The notes beneath the pieces are model-generated. The model was not told the DNA's origin, searched no databases, and was given only the letters and a program-made list of their open reading frames with translations. The position numbers and the translations under genes are program-made. A stretch of DNA of 64,000 nucleotides from Mycoplasmopsis caviae (lineage in GTDB: Bacteria > Bacillota_I > Bacilli_A > Mycoplasmatales > Metamycoplasmataceae): positions 558,001 to 622,000 of the forward strand of contig NZ_CP101806.1 of the NCBI RefSeq assembly GCF_024498215.1, written 5' to 3'. Numbering within the stretch: position 1 is the first letter of the stretch; each line of letters starts with the position of its first letter. Positions 21,656 to 31,291 of this stretch are shown in pieces.

Positions 21656-22550
21656 AGTCCAAGTCGACCTTTCCTAATGATTTTCAACGGTCAAACAACT
21701 CTTTTCATTCTTCTTCATTATGGCATCTTAAATAATCAACTAAATCGCGATCTTTAACAAGATTATACTTAGGTGAAGTTCCTAATTGTGAATATCTTTT
21801 TCAAAATTCGATAATTACATTAGCATCATCTTCTGCCATTTTTTTATCAACTTTAAAAGGGTAGGTTGCAAAATATCTTTTTTTAATTGGAAAATTATAT
21901 GGATCAGCATAGTCATCTTCCTTTAGAAATGCAGCTGCAATCATATATTTATCATATCCCAATAAAAATGCGTAAAGTTGTGCTTGTTTTTTGTAGTCAA
22001 GAGGAATTTTGTTGTTAGGAGCATCTCAGTCGATTTTCTTTTTTTCTTGTACTGTCTTAACTTCAACAACTATATTTTTTGATGGAATAAGACCATCAGG
22101 TACACCACCTAGAATATCATGCTTTCCTTTAAAATAATCATAATTAACTTTTTCCGCTTCTATATGAATAACTTCGGTTGGTTTTGAATTAGCAGGAACT
22201 TTACCTATTTTAACATCGCTAGCATGCATTTTGTCGAAATTTTCTTGAAGAAGTTCAAAAACTTTTGGTTCAATAGCAACCCCTGCATCGATATATTTAG
22301 TTTGTAATACAGGCATGCTCAATCTTGACATAAAACAAAATGCTTGAAACTTACTTTTAAAAGCATCAGTTTCTAAAACATTGCCAATTGAACTACCACC
22401 AAATTTTTTAAATCCATTAAAAGTACCTAAACTATTTAAAAGTGTGTTATGAAAATCAGCAGACAATTTAACAATTTGTCTATCTTCATCTAAAGTATAG
22501 TCTTGTCCATTATAGAATTTTCGTTTTGATAATTTTTTAACTCTTTTCAT
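21642..22550 (-). CDS. PD-(D/E)XK-type putative nuclease, MAGa7180-like
   Basis: 302 residues. GKHDILGGVPDGLI followed by KNIVVEVKTVQEKKK gives the D...ExK pattern of PD-(D/E)XK nucleases (YqaJ/RecB-like), with an upstream conserved region GGSSIGNVLETDAFKSKF and AGVAIEPKVFELL carrying a Glu as in YqaJ-type enzymes. After a UGA-Trp at 22023, LDYKKQAQLYAFLLG fits the Q-x3-Y motif of RecB-family nucleases. Overlaps the DEDD exonuclease-like gene downstream by 14 bp. Resembles a Mollicute family named after M. agalactiae MAGa7180; name recalled from memory. Confidence 0.75.
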
Positions 22551-22678
22551 ATTTACTCCTCTTTTATATTAATATTATGTATTTTAAAAACATAATTAGT
22601 ATTAATATTATACAAACATAAGCAATGCAAACATATCTAATTTACTAAATAGTTTAATTTGAACTACAAAGTGAAAAA

Positions 22679-22703
22679 AATCTGTCATGCAATCTGACAG
22701 ATT
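22679..22703 (-). terminator. Terminator of ptsI
   Basis: AATCTGTCA/TGACAGATT stem followed on the minus strand by seven T. Confidence 0.8.
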
Positions 22704-22710
22704 AGTTAAA

Positions 22711-24420
22711 TTATTTTAATTTCAATGTTTTGTTTAAAAGCTTAATTACTTGTTCTTCATTGTCACACTCAAGAGCTTGTGAAGCTAATTTTTCCATTTG
22801 AGCCTTACTTAGTTGAGAAACCAGTTCCCTTGAAGCTAACACACTACCAGCTGACATACTAAATTCATCAAGTCCTAGACCTAAAAGTAAAGGCAACGCT
22901 CGTCTGTCGCCAGCCATTTCACCACACATGCCTGCTCATTTACCATGTTTGTGTGCACCGTCAATTATCATTTTAATTAATCTTAAAATAGATGGGTTAA
23001 GTGGTTGATATAAATAAGAAATTGACTCGCTCATTCTGTCTGCAGCCATTGAATATTGAATTAAGTCATTTGTTCCAATTGAAACAAAGTCAGCATACTT
23101 ACAGAATTGATCGCTTAATACTGCTGCTGCAGGTGTTTCCATCATAAGACCAACTTCGATATCTTTTTTAGCAGCAACTTTGTGGCCTGCTTTTTTAACT
23201 TCTGCATAAGCTTCTTCATAAATTTTCTTTGCAGCTAAAAATTCAGGTATATTAGTAATCATTGGAAACATAATTGCAACTTTACCATATGCACTTGCTC
23301 TTACAAGGGCTCTAAGTTGAGTCTTAAAGATTTCTACTTCTTTAAGGCAAAGTCTAATTGCACGATAACCTAAGAAAGGGTTCATTTCATGTGGGAATGT
23401 AAAGTATTTAAGAATTTTATCACCACCAATGTCAAGCGTTCTAATAACAACTCTTTTACCTTTCATTCTTTCAACTACTTCTTTATATGCTGCAAATTGT
23501 TCTTCCTCTGTAGGTCAGTGGTCATTGTCCATATATAAAAATTCTGAACGAAATAGACCAACTGCTTCAGCATCATTATCAATAACTGACTCAACATCTT
23601 TTGGACTTCCAATATTAGCAGCTAGTTCAACATGATGTTTATCTTTTGTAATTGATTCTTTGCCTTTGTATTTAGCAATGGTTTCTAAATATTTATTGTA
23701 TTTAGCTTCTTCTTTTTTATATTGTTCAAGTTCTTCTTTGCTTGGATCAACTATAACTATACCTTTAATTCCATCGATAACTATAACTTGTCCATTTTTA
23801 ACTGACTCAAGAACGTTGTTTGTACCAACAACAGAAGGAATATTCATACTACGAGCCATAATAGCTGTATGACTTGTTGGTCCACCGATGTTGGTTGCAA
23901 AACCCTTAACATATTTTTTGTCTAATTGAACTGTTTGAGATGGACTTAAGTCATAGGCAACAATGACAACTTCTTTATCAATAGCAGTCAAATCTGGTTC
24001 TTCAATGTCATTAAGAATATAAAGAAGTTTCTTCATAACATCTTTAACATCAGCTGCTCTTTCCTTCATATAAGCATCATCCATATTTGAAAACATAGCA
24101 GCCATTTCTTCATAAAATGACTTGGTAGCAAATTCTGCACTTTCTCCATTTTCCTTAATTCTGCCACTAATTGTTTCTAGTGCTCAAGGGTCATTAATAA
24201 TTTGTAAATGTGCATCAAAAATAGCTGCTTGTTCTTCATTTTTAGCTAATTTTTTAGTTGCTTCAGTCTTTTGTGATGCTTTTGCAACAGCATCATTATA
24301 AAGTTTTAATTCTACTTCAGCATCCTTAGCTTTTTCGCTAATATTAACTGGTAGTTCTTCAATTTTAAATACTTTAGCAATCGCAATACCACGACTTGCT
24401 CCTATTCCTTTGATTGTCAT
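22711..24420 (-). CDS. ptsI: PTS enzyme I (phosphoenolpyruvate-protein phosphotransferase)
   Basis: Transfers phosphate from PEP to HPr, energising all PTS sugar uptake. 569 residues. HPr-binding N-domain ([16 protein letters not shown]), active-site histidine in [21 protein letters not shown]-binding barrel with [11 protein letters not shown] and RTLDIGGDK, and [12 protein letters not shown] and CGEMAGD toward the end. UGA-Trp codons at 24181, 23512 and 22933 split it into four pieces under code 11. RBS GGAGG. Monocistronic. Confidence 0.97.
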
Positions 24421-24574
24421 TACAACCTCCTATTATTAAATATAGTAACTAAATTATAATAATATAAAGGCAATAAACTTTATTAAAGTAAATATATGAA
24501 AATTAAATAAGTTATCGTTTCCACAAATTTAATATGATTGATTCTATGTATTAAAGTTCTTTTTTAAATTCTCT

Positions 24575-24600
24575 AAAAGTACTATTTTATAGGTATTTTT
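24575..24600. repeat. CTATTTTATAG apex hairpin
   Basis: AAAAGTA/TATTTTT stem with one GU pair around the loop CTATTTTATAGG. Member of the dispersed family; lies between the ptsI start and the pepO terminator. Confidence 0.55.
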
Positions 24601-24622
24601 GATTAATGGCAATAGCAAAAAA

Positions 24623-24649
24623 ATAAAAATCCAAAATATGGATTTTTAT
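24623..24649 (-). terminator. Terminator of pepO
   Basis: A perfect 11-bp stem ATAAAAATCCA/TGGATTTTTAT with a 5-nt loop, overlapping the pepO stop codon. Confidence 0.75.
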
Positions 24650-26562
24650 CAAATTTTAACCCTTTTTTCAGGTGCAAGATACATTTTGTCACCTTTTTTG
24701 ATCTTAAATGCATTTTGAAATTCATCAAGATTTTTAGCTTGAATATTTGCTCTTAAATCCTTAGGTGCATGTACATCAGCAGCTAAAAGCATTTTGGCAT
24801 ATTCTGGCTTTTGTTTAGCTCTTCAAACTGTTGCTCAGTTAGTAAAGAAAGCATTAGATGAGTGGTCTTTTTCCTTCATGCTTGCTTCAAGTGCACATCT
24901 AATTCCGCCTGCATCCGCAATGTTTTCAGAAACTGTTAACTTACCATTACATTTTCCAAATTCTGAGTCTTGGTTATCAAATAAGTCAATCATATCCTTT
25001 GAAAGTTCACTGAATTTCTTAAAATCTTCTTCACTTCATCATGAATTTAGATTACCTTTTTCATCAAATTTAGCTCCATTATTATCAAATGCATGAGAAA
25101 TTTCATGAGCTATAACAGCACCTATTCCGCCATAATTTGCAGATGAACTTTGGTCAAGTGAATAAAATGGTTTTGCTAAAATACCAGCAGGAAAAACTAT
25201 ATGATTCATAAATGGGTTATAGTAAGCGTTAACTTCAGCAGGTGACATACCTCAATAATTTTTATTAATTGGTTGTTTATATTGACTAAAATTAAACTCA
25301 CTTTCAACAGCATTAAGATTTAGGGTATTTACTACTAAATTACCACCATGTTTATATGGTGTAATAACCATAAGCTCATAAAAAGGTCTTAATTCACTTG
25401 GATAACCGACATGAACACCTAAACTATTTAATTTAACAATTGCTTTATCTTTTGTTTCCTGTGAGAGTCAATTGTTGGTGCTTAATCTTTCTTGGTAAAT
25501 CCTTATCATTTTTTGCACCATATACTCAACATTTCTTTTAGCTTCTGGGCCAAAATTTTCAAGCGCAAACTTGAGACCAAAAGGTATTTTGAAATATGAA
25601 TAAGCAAGATAAAAAGCGCTTTTTGCAGGATTTGTAGCTTTATCAATTCCGCTTGTTGCACGAGCAAATTCACCACTAATAACTCTTGTTTTGTTATCTA
25701 AAAGATGAGAAAACTTAATTAGGTTTCTTAAATACATTCAACACTTAAATGACTCAAAAGTTTTTGCATTATAAATCTCGTTTAGAGCTTTCATAAATTT
25801 AGGATAAATAACAACAACTTTTTCATCAACTTCTTGCTTAACTAATTTTTGTGCAATTTCTTTAATATCAAAGATGCTTGAGCATTGACTAATTTCTTCA
25901 ATACTGAAAGGATTGTAAAGAGATGGATAGTCAGCCATTTCAACTGCTGACATTGTATATTGAACTAATGAATTATCAAATTCAAGAGTTTTAGCAATAA
26001 TGTCTTCAATAAGTTTTTTATCTTTGTGATAAGAAACAAGCAATTTTCTTGACATATTTTTGAATGCTTCTAAAAGTTTAGCCTTTGCTGGATGTTTATC
26101 ATCATAATAAGACTTTTCAGGCAAAATTAAACTAGGTCCACTAAAGCCAAGTGTTTGTAATTCAGCATTTTTAAAATCTTGCATTACATCAAAGTCAAAA
26201 GGCAAGTGAAATTTTCTTAATTGATAGAATTCATAATTTTTGATTAAGTCATCTCATGATTTCATTTCTCAAATTTTATCTAAATATGGCTTAAGCGGTT
26301 CAACTTTTAGGCTATTTCTATATTTAAAATCGCTAGCCATTGAATATAAATTACTAAAATTTAAGATTGCACCAACTTCAAGCTCGCCCGCATCACGAGT
26401 TTTAACTAAGTCATTAGCCATCTTTCTTAAAATTCTCTCATTGCGATTATGAATTTCTAAAAAAGCACCAGTAGCACTTTTATCTCCTGGAATTTTTGCC
26501 TTATCTAATCATTTTTGATTTACTGCAAAATATAAGTCATCTTTAATGTTGATTTTTTTCAT
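24646..26562 (-). CDS. pepO: M13-family zinc endopeptidase (PepO/neprilysin type)
   Basis: 638 residues. Zinc motif [14 protein letters not shown] and the second metal Glu in [10 protein letters not shown], with NAYYNP substrate loop upstream. The protein ends RVKIW, matching the CxxW-type end of M13 enzymes. No signal peptide or membrane helix is seen ([14 protein letters not shown]), so it is probably cytoplasmic and degrades peptides of roughly 5-35 residues. Several UGA-Trp codons fragment it under code 11. RBS AAGGAGAAAC. Followed by its own terminator. Confidence 0.93.
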
Positions 26563-26625
26563 AAGTTTCTCCTTTTTGTATTAATATTATATTTAATAAT
26601 TATTTTTAAGTTTAATAATTAACAT

Positions 26626-27306
26626 TTAATTTTCTTTAACATTTGAGAGCATATATAGGCAAGCTGTTTCAGCTCTTAAAATTCTTTTTCCTAATGAAGT
26701 AATTTTGATGTTGTTTTTTTGAGCAAATTCTATTTCTTCATCACTAAAACCACCTTCAGGTCCTACTATTAAAATCGAGTTTGTTGGATATGAAATATTA
26801 TTGCTTTCATTTTGTAAATTTTCATAAGCTAAATATTTGCTTTCATTTGGATAAGCGTTTACAATTTGTTTCAAATTCATTGGCGTTGTTAATTGAGGAA
26901 TTATATTTCGAAAACTTTGTTCAGCAGCGTTTTTAATAATTTCGCCAAAACGTTCTAGTTTAGAATTAAATTCATATTTTAGGATTTTACTATCTGTATA
27001 TTTAGAAACAAAAGGAATAATTGTACTAACACCTAACTCAGTTGCTTTTTGCAAAATTCATTCGAAGCGTTTTATTTTAATAATTGGTGCAGCTAGAATA
27101 AGAGGTTTATTAAACTCATTATTTAAATTTAATTTTTCAATAATATACGCTGTTTTATTCTTTAGTTTACACTTATAAAATTCTCCTTCATATGTACAGA
27201 TAAATTCTTCGTTTTCAACTCGTGCAACCTTAATATGTTTTAATATCTGAACACTTAATTCAAAGTGTTCATTATCTATCTTTTTATCTACAAAAAATCT
27301 GTGCAT
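26626..27306 (-). CDS. rsmE: 16S rRNA m3U1498 methyltransferase RsmE
   Basis: SPOUT-class methyltransferase modifying U1498 of 16S rRNA. 226 residues. Typical N-terminus MHRFFVDKKI, AAPIIKIKRFEW (the Trp is UGA at 27055-27057) then LQKATELGVSTIIPF, SAM-knot LIVGPEGGFSDEEI and LGKRILRAETA. RBS AAGGAGTTAA follows directly after a conserved-apex hairpin (27320-27358). Confidence 0.95.
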
Positions 27307-27319
27307 TTAACTCCTTGAT

Positions 27320-27358
27320 TTTAACCAAAACCACTGTTTTGCAGTATTTTTGGTTAAA
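27320..27358. repeat. Hairpin with variant apex CTGTTTTGCAG just upstream of the rsmE RBS
   Basis: A perfect 11-bp stem TTTAACCAAAA/TTTTGGTTAAA. The apex 27334-27344 is CTGTTTTGCAG instead of CTGTTTTATAG, and the changed bases still pair. The hairpin ends 14 bp before the rsmE start. Confidence 0.65.
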
Positions 27359-27407
27359 GCATATTTGCTTGCCAAATATTTCAATTTATAATAAAATTTT
27401 ATCAAAA

Positions 27408-27440
27408 AATAAAAAAGGGCGTATCTAAACTCCCTCTTAT
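27408..27440 (-). terminator. Terminator of ftsZ
   Basis: On the minus strand AAGAGGG and CCCTTTT arms (one GU pair) followed by T-rich sequence, about 30 bp beyond the ftsZ stop. Confidence 0.6.
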
Positions 27441-27467
27441 ATCTATTAATTTAAACATCCTTAGTAA

Positions 27468-28619
27468 TTAATGTATTTCTTCAAAGAAATTTGGAATTGC
27501 ATCCTCATTTTCATCTTCAAAATGATGTGTTGAGTAATTCATTATTCTTGAATTAGCAACACTATTGGTTTGAGTATATGAATTTTGCATACTTTGTCCA
27601 TAGTAATCATTAACATTCTTTTGTAATATCTTAGGTATTGCAAATGTTGATGTTTGTTGAATACTACTATTAAGATTTGAAGCAATTATACTTACTCTAA
27701 ATATTTCTTCTCTTTCTTGAGTATCAATATATTGAATTCCAATAAATGTTTGAGCTTCTAAATTGTTTGTTAAATATTCATCAATTCGATTTTTCGCTGT
27801 TTCAATATCATCTAAACTTGCACACTTGTCACATTGAAACAATATTGCAACCTTTTGACAATTTTTGATATCTGATTGAAATAATGGAGTCATTAATGCA
27901 TCATCAACAGCTTTAATTGCTCGATCTTTTCCAAAACCATTTCCAATTCCTATAATAGTTTCCTTACCATTATTTAAAACTTGACGTAAATCATTAAAAT
28001 CTAGATTAACAAATCCAGTTTCAAAAATTATGTCCCGAATTATTTTTATTGAATTTTTCAATGTGTAATTTGAAACCTTGAAAGCTTCATTAACTGGTAA
28101 ATTTCTGTAATTTTCAACCAATTTTTGATTGGAAATTACAATGTAACTATCTACAACTTTACTTAATTTTTTTAAACCTTCTTGTGCTATTAAGCACTTA
28201 TGTTTTCCCTCAATCAATTCAAAAGGTGTGGTTACTACTGCCACTGTCAGGACACCCATTTTTTTAGCAACTTCTGCAATCACTGGTGCTGCTCCAGTTC
28301 CTGTTTCGCCGCCTAATCCTGCTGAAATAATAACAATATCTGTATTAGTGAGCAATGATTTAATTTCATCAATGCTCTCAAGAGCACATTCACGACCAAC
28401 TTTTGGATCACCACCGGCACCAAAGCCGCGAGTACTTTTACCCAAAAGTAATTTATTTGGACACAAACTTTTAATCAAATCTTGTCGATCTGAGTTTGCG
28501 ACTAATAATTCAACATTAGCTAAGTTTTCATCAAGCATCAAGTTGATAGCATTGTTACCAGCACCACCGACACCAATGACTTTTAATTTAACTTCTAATG
28601 ATTCAGAATTTAAATCCAT
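27468..28619 (-). CDS. ftsZ: Cell division protein FtsZ
   Basis: Tubulin-like GTPase forming the division ring. 383 residues. VGGAGNNAINLM, tubulin signature GLGGETGTGAAPVIAE, the T7-region NLDFNDLRQVL with the catalytic Asp. The C-terminal linker ends ENEDAIPNFFEEIH, which includes a PNFF-like end comparable to the FtsA-binding tail. Last gene of the mraZ-rsmH-X-ftsZ operon. Confidence 0.97.
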   Translation of the reverse strand: MDLNSESLEVKLKVIGVGGAGNNAINLMLDENLANVELLVANSDRQDLIKSLCPNKLLLGKSTRGFGAGGDPKVGRECALESIDEIKSLLTNTDIVIISAGLGGETGTGAAPVIAEVAKKMGVLTVAVVTTPFELIEGKHKCLIAQEGLKKLSKVVDSYIVISNQKLVENYRNLPVNEAFKVSNYTLKNSIKIIRDIIFETGFVNLDFNDLRQVLNNGKETIIGIGNGFGKDRAIKAVDDALMTPLFQSDIKNCQKVAILFQCDKCASLDDIETAKNRIDEYLTNNLEAQTFIGIQYIDTQEREEIFRVSIIASNLNSSIQQTSTFAIPKILQKNVNDYYGQSMQNSYTQTNSVANSRIMNYSTHHFEDENEDAIPNFFEEIH

Positions 28620-28646
28620 AGGTACTCCTTTACTTGTTTATTATTT

Positions 28647-29828
28647 CTATTTTTGGGCTCTTTGAGATGGTAATAGTCATGAAAACATTTTGGCTCAGAA
28701 ACTTTTTGGTTTGTATTCTGGCAAATTGTTTAGTGTGTTAGCCATATCTTCACGATTGGTTTTTTGAGGACTAAGTAGGTTAATAGTTCCTAATATACTA
28801 TTAGGTATGTTAAATAATGTTGAAACATTATCATTTAGTTTTGAAACATTAAGACTTGGATATAGTTGATTGAAACGGTCAATAAACATATCAGCATTTT
28901 TGCAATTTAAAACAAGTTCATCAATTTTTTGACCACTCTGGTCTAAAAATTGTTTAACTTTATGAATTGCCTGGTCAAAAAGTGATGTTATAAGCTTATG
29001 AGCCTTATAACCTTCGCTATCTTGCACTAAGTTTTGATAAATTTTTCAATTTGCAACAACTGCTTCAAGCAATAATAGTGACTCTTCTTTACTTTTATTC
29101 ATTTCTTTCGAAAAGAAATTAATAAAGTTTTTAAAATCAATGCTAAGTTTTTCATAAAATGAAGTTTTACCATTAAATGAACCATTTACAACAAGTGTAT
29201 TTCAGTCAAAATGGAATAAATAATTATATTTATCCTTTTGTTCAAAATTCCCACTTAATGCTTGCGATTCTAGTAAAAATGACTCAATTTTTAGTTCACA
29301 TTCTTTTAGAATGTTAACTATTTTAGCAAGTCAAGTATCTTTTGAAATAATGAAAAGACCTTGATTAACAATTAATTTTTGAGCTTCTTTTTTTCAAGGA
29401 AAAGTGTTGTAATTTTTTATCTCACCATTATTAAGTGTTTGATATAAATATACATTTGAATTAATTAACTCAAATGTAGAACTATCATTTTGTTCATCAA
29501 GTCTGCTTTTTAATTCTTTATATACATTTTGGCCAATTGTATTTGAATTAGTATCAAAAGTTAATGATTGATTAATAAACTTTAAACTTTTGTATAGACT
29601 ATCTTTAACAATAAATGAGTACTTAACTACATCATTTTTTCTTGTTGCTATTTTAGACTTCAAGTATTTTTTGAAATTTGCAATAAATTCCTTAATCTTA
29701 TTTGCTTCAAGACTTTTGGTTTCTAGATATGTTTGAAAAACCAGAAAATATTTTGAGTTGATATCTTCTGTTACACTTACTTCAAATCTAGTTTTCTTAA
29801 GAGAGAAATTTACATAAATTTTTTTCAT
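28647..29828 (-). CDS. Divergent FtsA-like division protein
   Basis: 393 residues in the ftsA position between rsmH and ftsZ. Weak actin-fold resemblance: an N-terminal strand pair (MKKIYVNFSLKKTRFEVSV), and ILKECELKIESFLLESQAL then YNYLFHFDWNTLVVNGS then YEKLSIDFKNFINFFSKEM, matching in order the FtsA segments where a DIGG phosphate loop would lie. The loop itself is not conserved. The C-terminus SFWAKMFSWLLPSQRAQK can form an amphipathic helix like the FtsA membrane anchor. Start 29828 chosen because GGAGG precedes it; a TTG at 29840 would overlap that RBS. UGA-Trp at 29391 splits it. Confidence 0.55.
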
Positions 29829-29876
29829 AATTACCTCCAAAATAGTCTTTTTAGCAAAAAAGATAGATTAAAAAAA

Positions 29877-30782
29877 TTAAAAGCATTTTTTCAAAACTCT
29901 TAATTTAGCGCTTCGAGAACGCTTATTAAGTTCTAACTCATTATCAGTTGGAAGAAATACTTTTACTTTATATTGCTTCTCTTCATTAATTGGCATTTTT
30001 GCTGGTATCTTACTTTTGATTAGTGAACCAAAAAAGTGTTTAACGATACCATCTTCCAATGAATGAAAAGTTATCACGGCTAAAGATGTATTAGGTTTTA
30101 ATAGGTCAATTGCATCTTGCAACATTTGCTTTAGTGAGTCAAATTCGCTATTAACTTCAATGCGGAGAGCTTGAAAAACAGCTTTATTAGGGTTTTTTAA
30201 TTTTACTAATTTGGCTGGATAAGCATCTCGAACTATTTGAGCTAATTCTAAGGTGGTAGTTATTGGCCTCTTACTAATAATGGCTTTCGCAACTTGTTTT
30301 GCAAGCTTTACCTCAGCGTATTTTTTTAGCAAGTTTTCCAATTGAACTTCACTATAGTTATTAACTACATAATAGGCATCAAGTTCTTGCTCTTGATTCA
30401 TGCGCATGTCAAGACGTGCATCTTTATTGTAGGAGAAACCTCTCTCATCATTATCAACTTGTGGACTGCTAATACCTAAGTCAGCAATAATCCCGTCAAC
30501 CTGGCTAATTTTCAATTTCTCTAATTCACTCTTTATATTCTTAAAATCAGAGTGAATTAGTTGAAAATTAGTTGACTTTATTAAACTCAGACGCTTGCGA
30601 CTTTCTTCTATCGCAAATTTATCTTTGTCAAATGCAATCAAGCAACCAGTTTCAAGTCTTTTCAAAATTTCACTTGAGTGACCACCCATACCTAGTGTTA
30701 AATCAACATAAATACCATCTGGCTTTATATCTAGTGCATTGATAGTCTCGCTTAATAAAACAGAAAAATGTTTATTTTCCAT
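29877..30782 (-). CDS. rsmH: 16S rRNA m4C1402 methyltransferase RsmH (MraW)
   Basis: 301 residues. HFSVLLSETINAL, SAM motif YVDLTLGMGGHS, the GIIADLGISSPQVDNDERGFSY segment, RIEVNSEFDSL and ITFHSLEDGIVKHFF. Start at 30782 follows the mraZ stop by one base; an in-frame upstream start at 30887 lies inside mraZ and is unlikely. Part of the dcw remnant operon. Confidence 0.96.
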   Translation of the reverse strand: MENKHFSVLLSETINALDIKPDGIYVDLTLGMGGHSSEILKRLETGCLIAFDKDKFAIEESRKRLSLIKSTNFQLIHSDFKNIKSELEKLKISQVDGIIADLGISSPQVDNDERGFSYNKDARLDMRMNQEQELDAYYVVNNYSEVQLENLLKKYAEVKLAKQVAKAIISKRPITTTLELAQIVRDAYPAKLVKLKNPNKAVFQALRIEVNSEFDSLKQMLQDAIDLLKPNTSLAVITFHSLEDGIVKHFFGSLIKSKIPAKMPINEEKQYKVKVFLPTDNELELNKRSRSAKLRVLKKCF

Positions 30783-30783
30783 T

Positions 30784-31218
30784 TTATTTACCGCTTCTTT
30801 CAAGGATTTTTTGAGCTGCTTGCGCGATATCATTGTCTCCAAAACTTTGACAATATTGATCGAATTTTTCACTGCCTCAAAGTTCAACTAAGTTTCCTGA
30901 GGCGACAAAAATGGCTTCTTTTTGGATAGCAGCTTTGTCAAGAAATTGTTTAGGCACTACAAAACGTCCTTGGTTGTCAAGTTCGATTTCTTGAGTGTTG
31001 CTCAATCAAAATCTTCTAACAAAACGAGCATTTTGATCAAAAGAGTTTTGTTGGTTCAAAACTTCAACAAATTTGTTAAATTCGCTTTCGCTTCGAACTT
31101 CAACAATACCTTCAAGGCCGACAGTAAGATATATTTTACTTCCTAAATCATCTCGTAATTTAGAAGGCAGGGCTAATCTCTTCTTGTCGTCAATGTTTCT
31201 TCTGTATTGTCCAAACAT
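30784..31218 (-). CDS. mraZ: Transcriptional regulator MraZ
   Basis: 144 residues with the two SpoVT/AbrB-like repeats: MFGQYRRNIDDKKRLALP and EIELDNQGRFVVPKQF, each with the Arg of the DxxGR motif (first repeat DDKKR). Autoregulates the division operon by binding repeats in its promoter. UGA-Trp at 31003 splits it; start 31218 is chosen because family members begin MFGQY. Confidence 0.95.
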
Positions 31219-31221
31219 TTT

Positions 31222-31256
31222 CCACTTCCTTCCACTATCCACCACAATTTTACACT
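31222..31256 (-). promoter_or_regulatory. Four MraZ boxes at 10-bp spacing
   Basis: Read on the minus strand, AGTGT, TGTGG, AGTGG and AGTGG occur at 31252-31256, 31242-31246, 31232-31236 and 31222-31226, exactly 10 bp apart. Mollicute MraZ boxes are known as AAAGTG[T/G]-type repeats. They cover the putative -10 through the RBS, suiting autorepression. Confidence 0.75.
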
Positions 31257-31275
31257 ATATTAATAAGGCGTACAA
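31247..31275 (-). promoter_or_regulatory. Probable mraZ promoter
   Basis: On the minus strand TTGTAC (31270-31275) and TAAAAT (31247-31252) with a 17-bp spacer. The -35 falls inside the 27-bp target duplication of the adjacent IS. Confidence 0.5.
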
Positions 31276-31291
31276 GAAAATATAATAATTT
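31265..31291. repeat. 27-bp target-site duplication, left copy
   Basis: Identical to 33470-33496; begins AAGGCGTACAAG. Flanks the IS element. Confidence 0.85.

Noticed and set aside
29829-29840. Upstream TTG start for the FtsA-like gene
   Set aside because: It would include the GGAGG that serves the ATG at 29828.
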